5,598 nt of DNA, from positions 1 to 5,598 of the forward strand of contig JAFZJK010000063.1 of the NCBI GenBank assembly GCA_017553965.1, written 5' to 3'. The stretch is from Lachnospiraceae bacterium (lineage in GTDB: Bacteria > Bacillota_A > Clostridia > Lachnospirales > Lachnospiraceae). Numbering within the stretch: the stretch's first letter is position 1; each line of letters opens with the position of its first letter. The notes beneath the pieces are model-generated. The model did no database searches. It was not told the origin of the DNA and saw nothing but the letters and a program-made list of their open reading frames with translations. Position numbers and translations under genes: made by a program. This document shows, one piece after another, positions 5,592-5,598 of this stretch.

Positions 5592-5598
5592 CATATTA

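Noticed and set aside
5325..5594. Minus-strand open frames opposite the 3' half of gpsA
   Set aside because: They overlap conserved GpsA coding sequence and show no independent coding signal.
1..5598. Search for a novel mobile, defence or CRISPR-like system
   Set aside because: All five genes are recognisable chromosomal families in co-directional housekeeping order. There are no direct repeat arrays, terminal inverted repeats, integrase or transposase motifs, or obvious composition shifts.

Overview
This window is a stretch of ordinary chromosomal housekeeping DNA. It most likely comes from a clostridial Firmicute, with Lachnospiraceae (Butyrivibrio or Roseburia-like) the best guess. The reasons are the moderately AT-rich composition, heavy use of ATA, AGA and AGG codons, AAGGAG-type ribosome binding sites, and the gene order DUF512 protein - der - plsY - gpsA, which I recall as common in Clostridia. 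The taxonomic call rests on gene order and protein style, not on a database match.

There are five genes, all on the plus strand, covering almost the whole window. (1) Positions 1-888 encode a PgeF/YfiH/LACC1-family protein. Its frame is open to the left edge, so its true start probably lies outside the window. (2) 937-2436 encodes a PDZ - radical SAM - DUF512 protein of unknown function. (3) 2483-3811 encodes Der (EngA), the double-GTPase ribosome assembly factor. (4) 3839-4486 encodes PlsY, the membrane glycerol-3-phosphate acyltransferase. (5) 4569-5591 encodes GpsA, the glycerol-3-phosphate dehydrogenase. The gaps are 48, 46, 27 and 82 bp, none with a convincing terminator or promoter, so the five genes are probably co-transcribed. 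There is no gene-free stretch longer than 82 bp; only seven bases follow gpsA.

Functionally, GpsA makes sn-glycerol-3-phosphate from dihydroxyacetone phosphate and PlsY acylates it, so the last two genes are consecutive steps in starting phospholipid synthesis. Der acts in 50S ribosome maturation and PgeF in nucleoside metabolism or cell-wall quality control, giving a growth-linked cluster. The least understood gene is the DUF512 protein.

I found no mobile element, CRISPR array, tRNA, rRNA, phage gene or defence system. The points worth a second look are modest: the DUF512 enzyme and its acidic insertion, the off-window start of pgeF, small hairpins in three of the four gaps (two of them close to or overlapping ribosome-binding regions), the unclear translation start of gpsA, and two A-runs forming slippery-type heptamers in the DUF512 gene.
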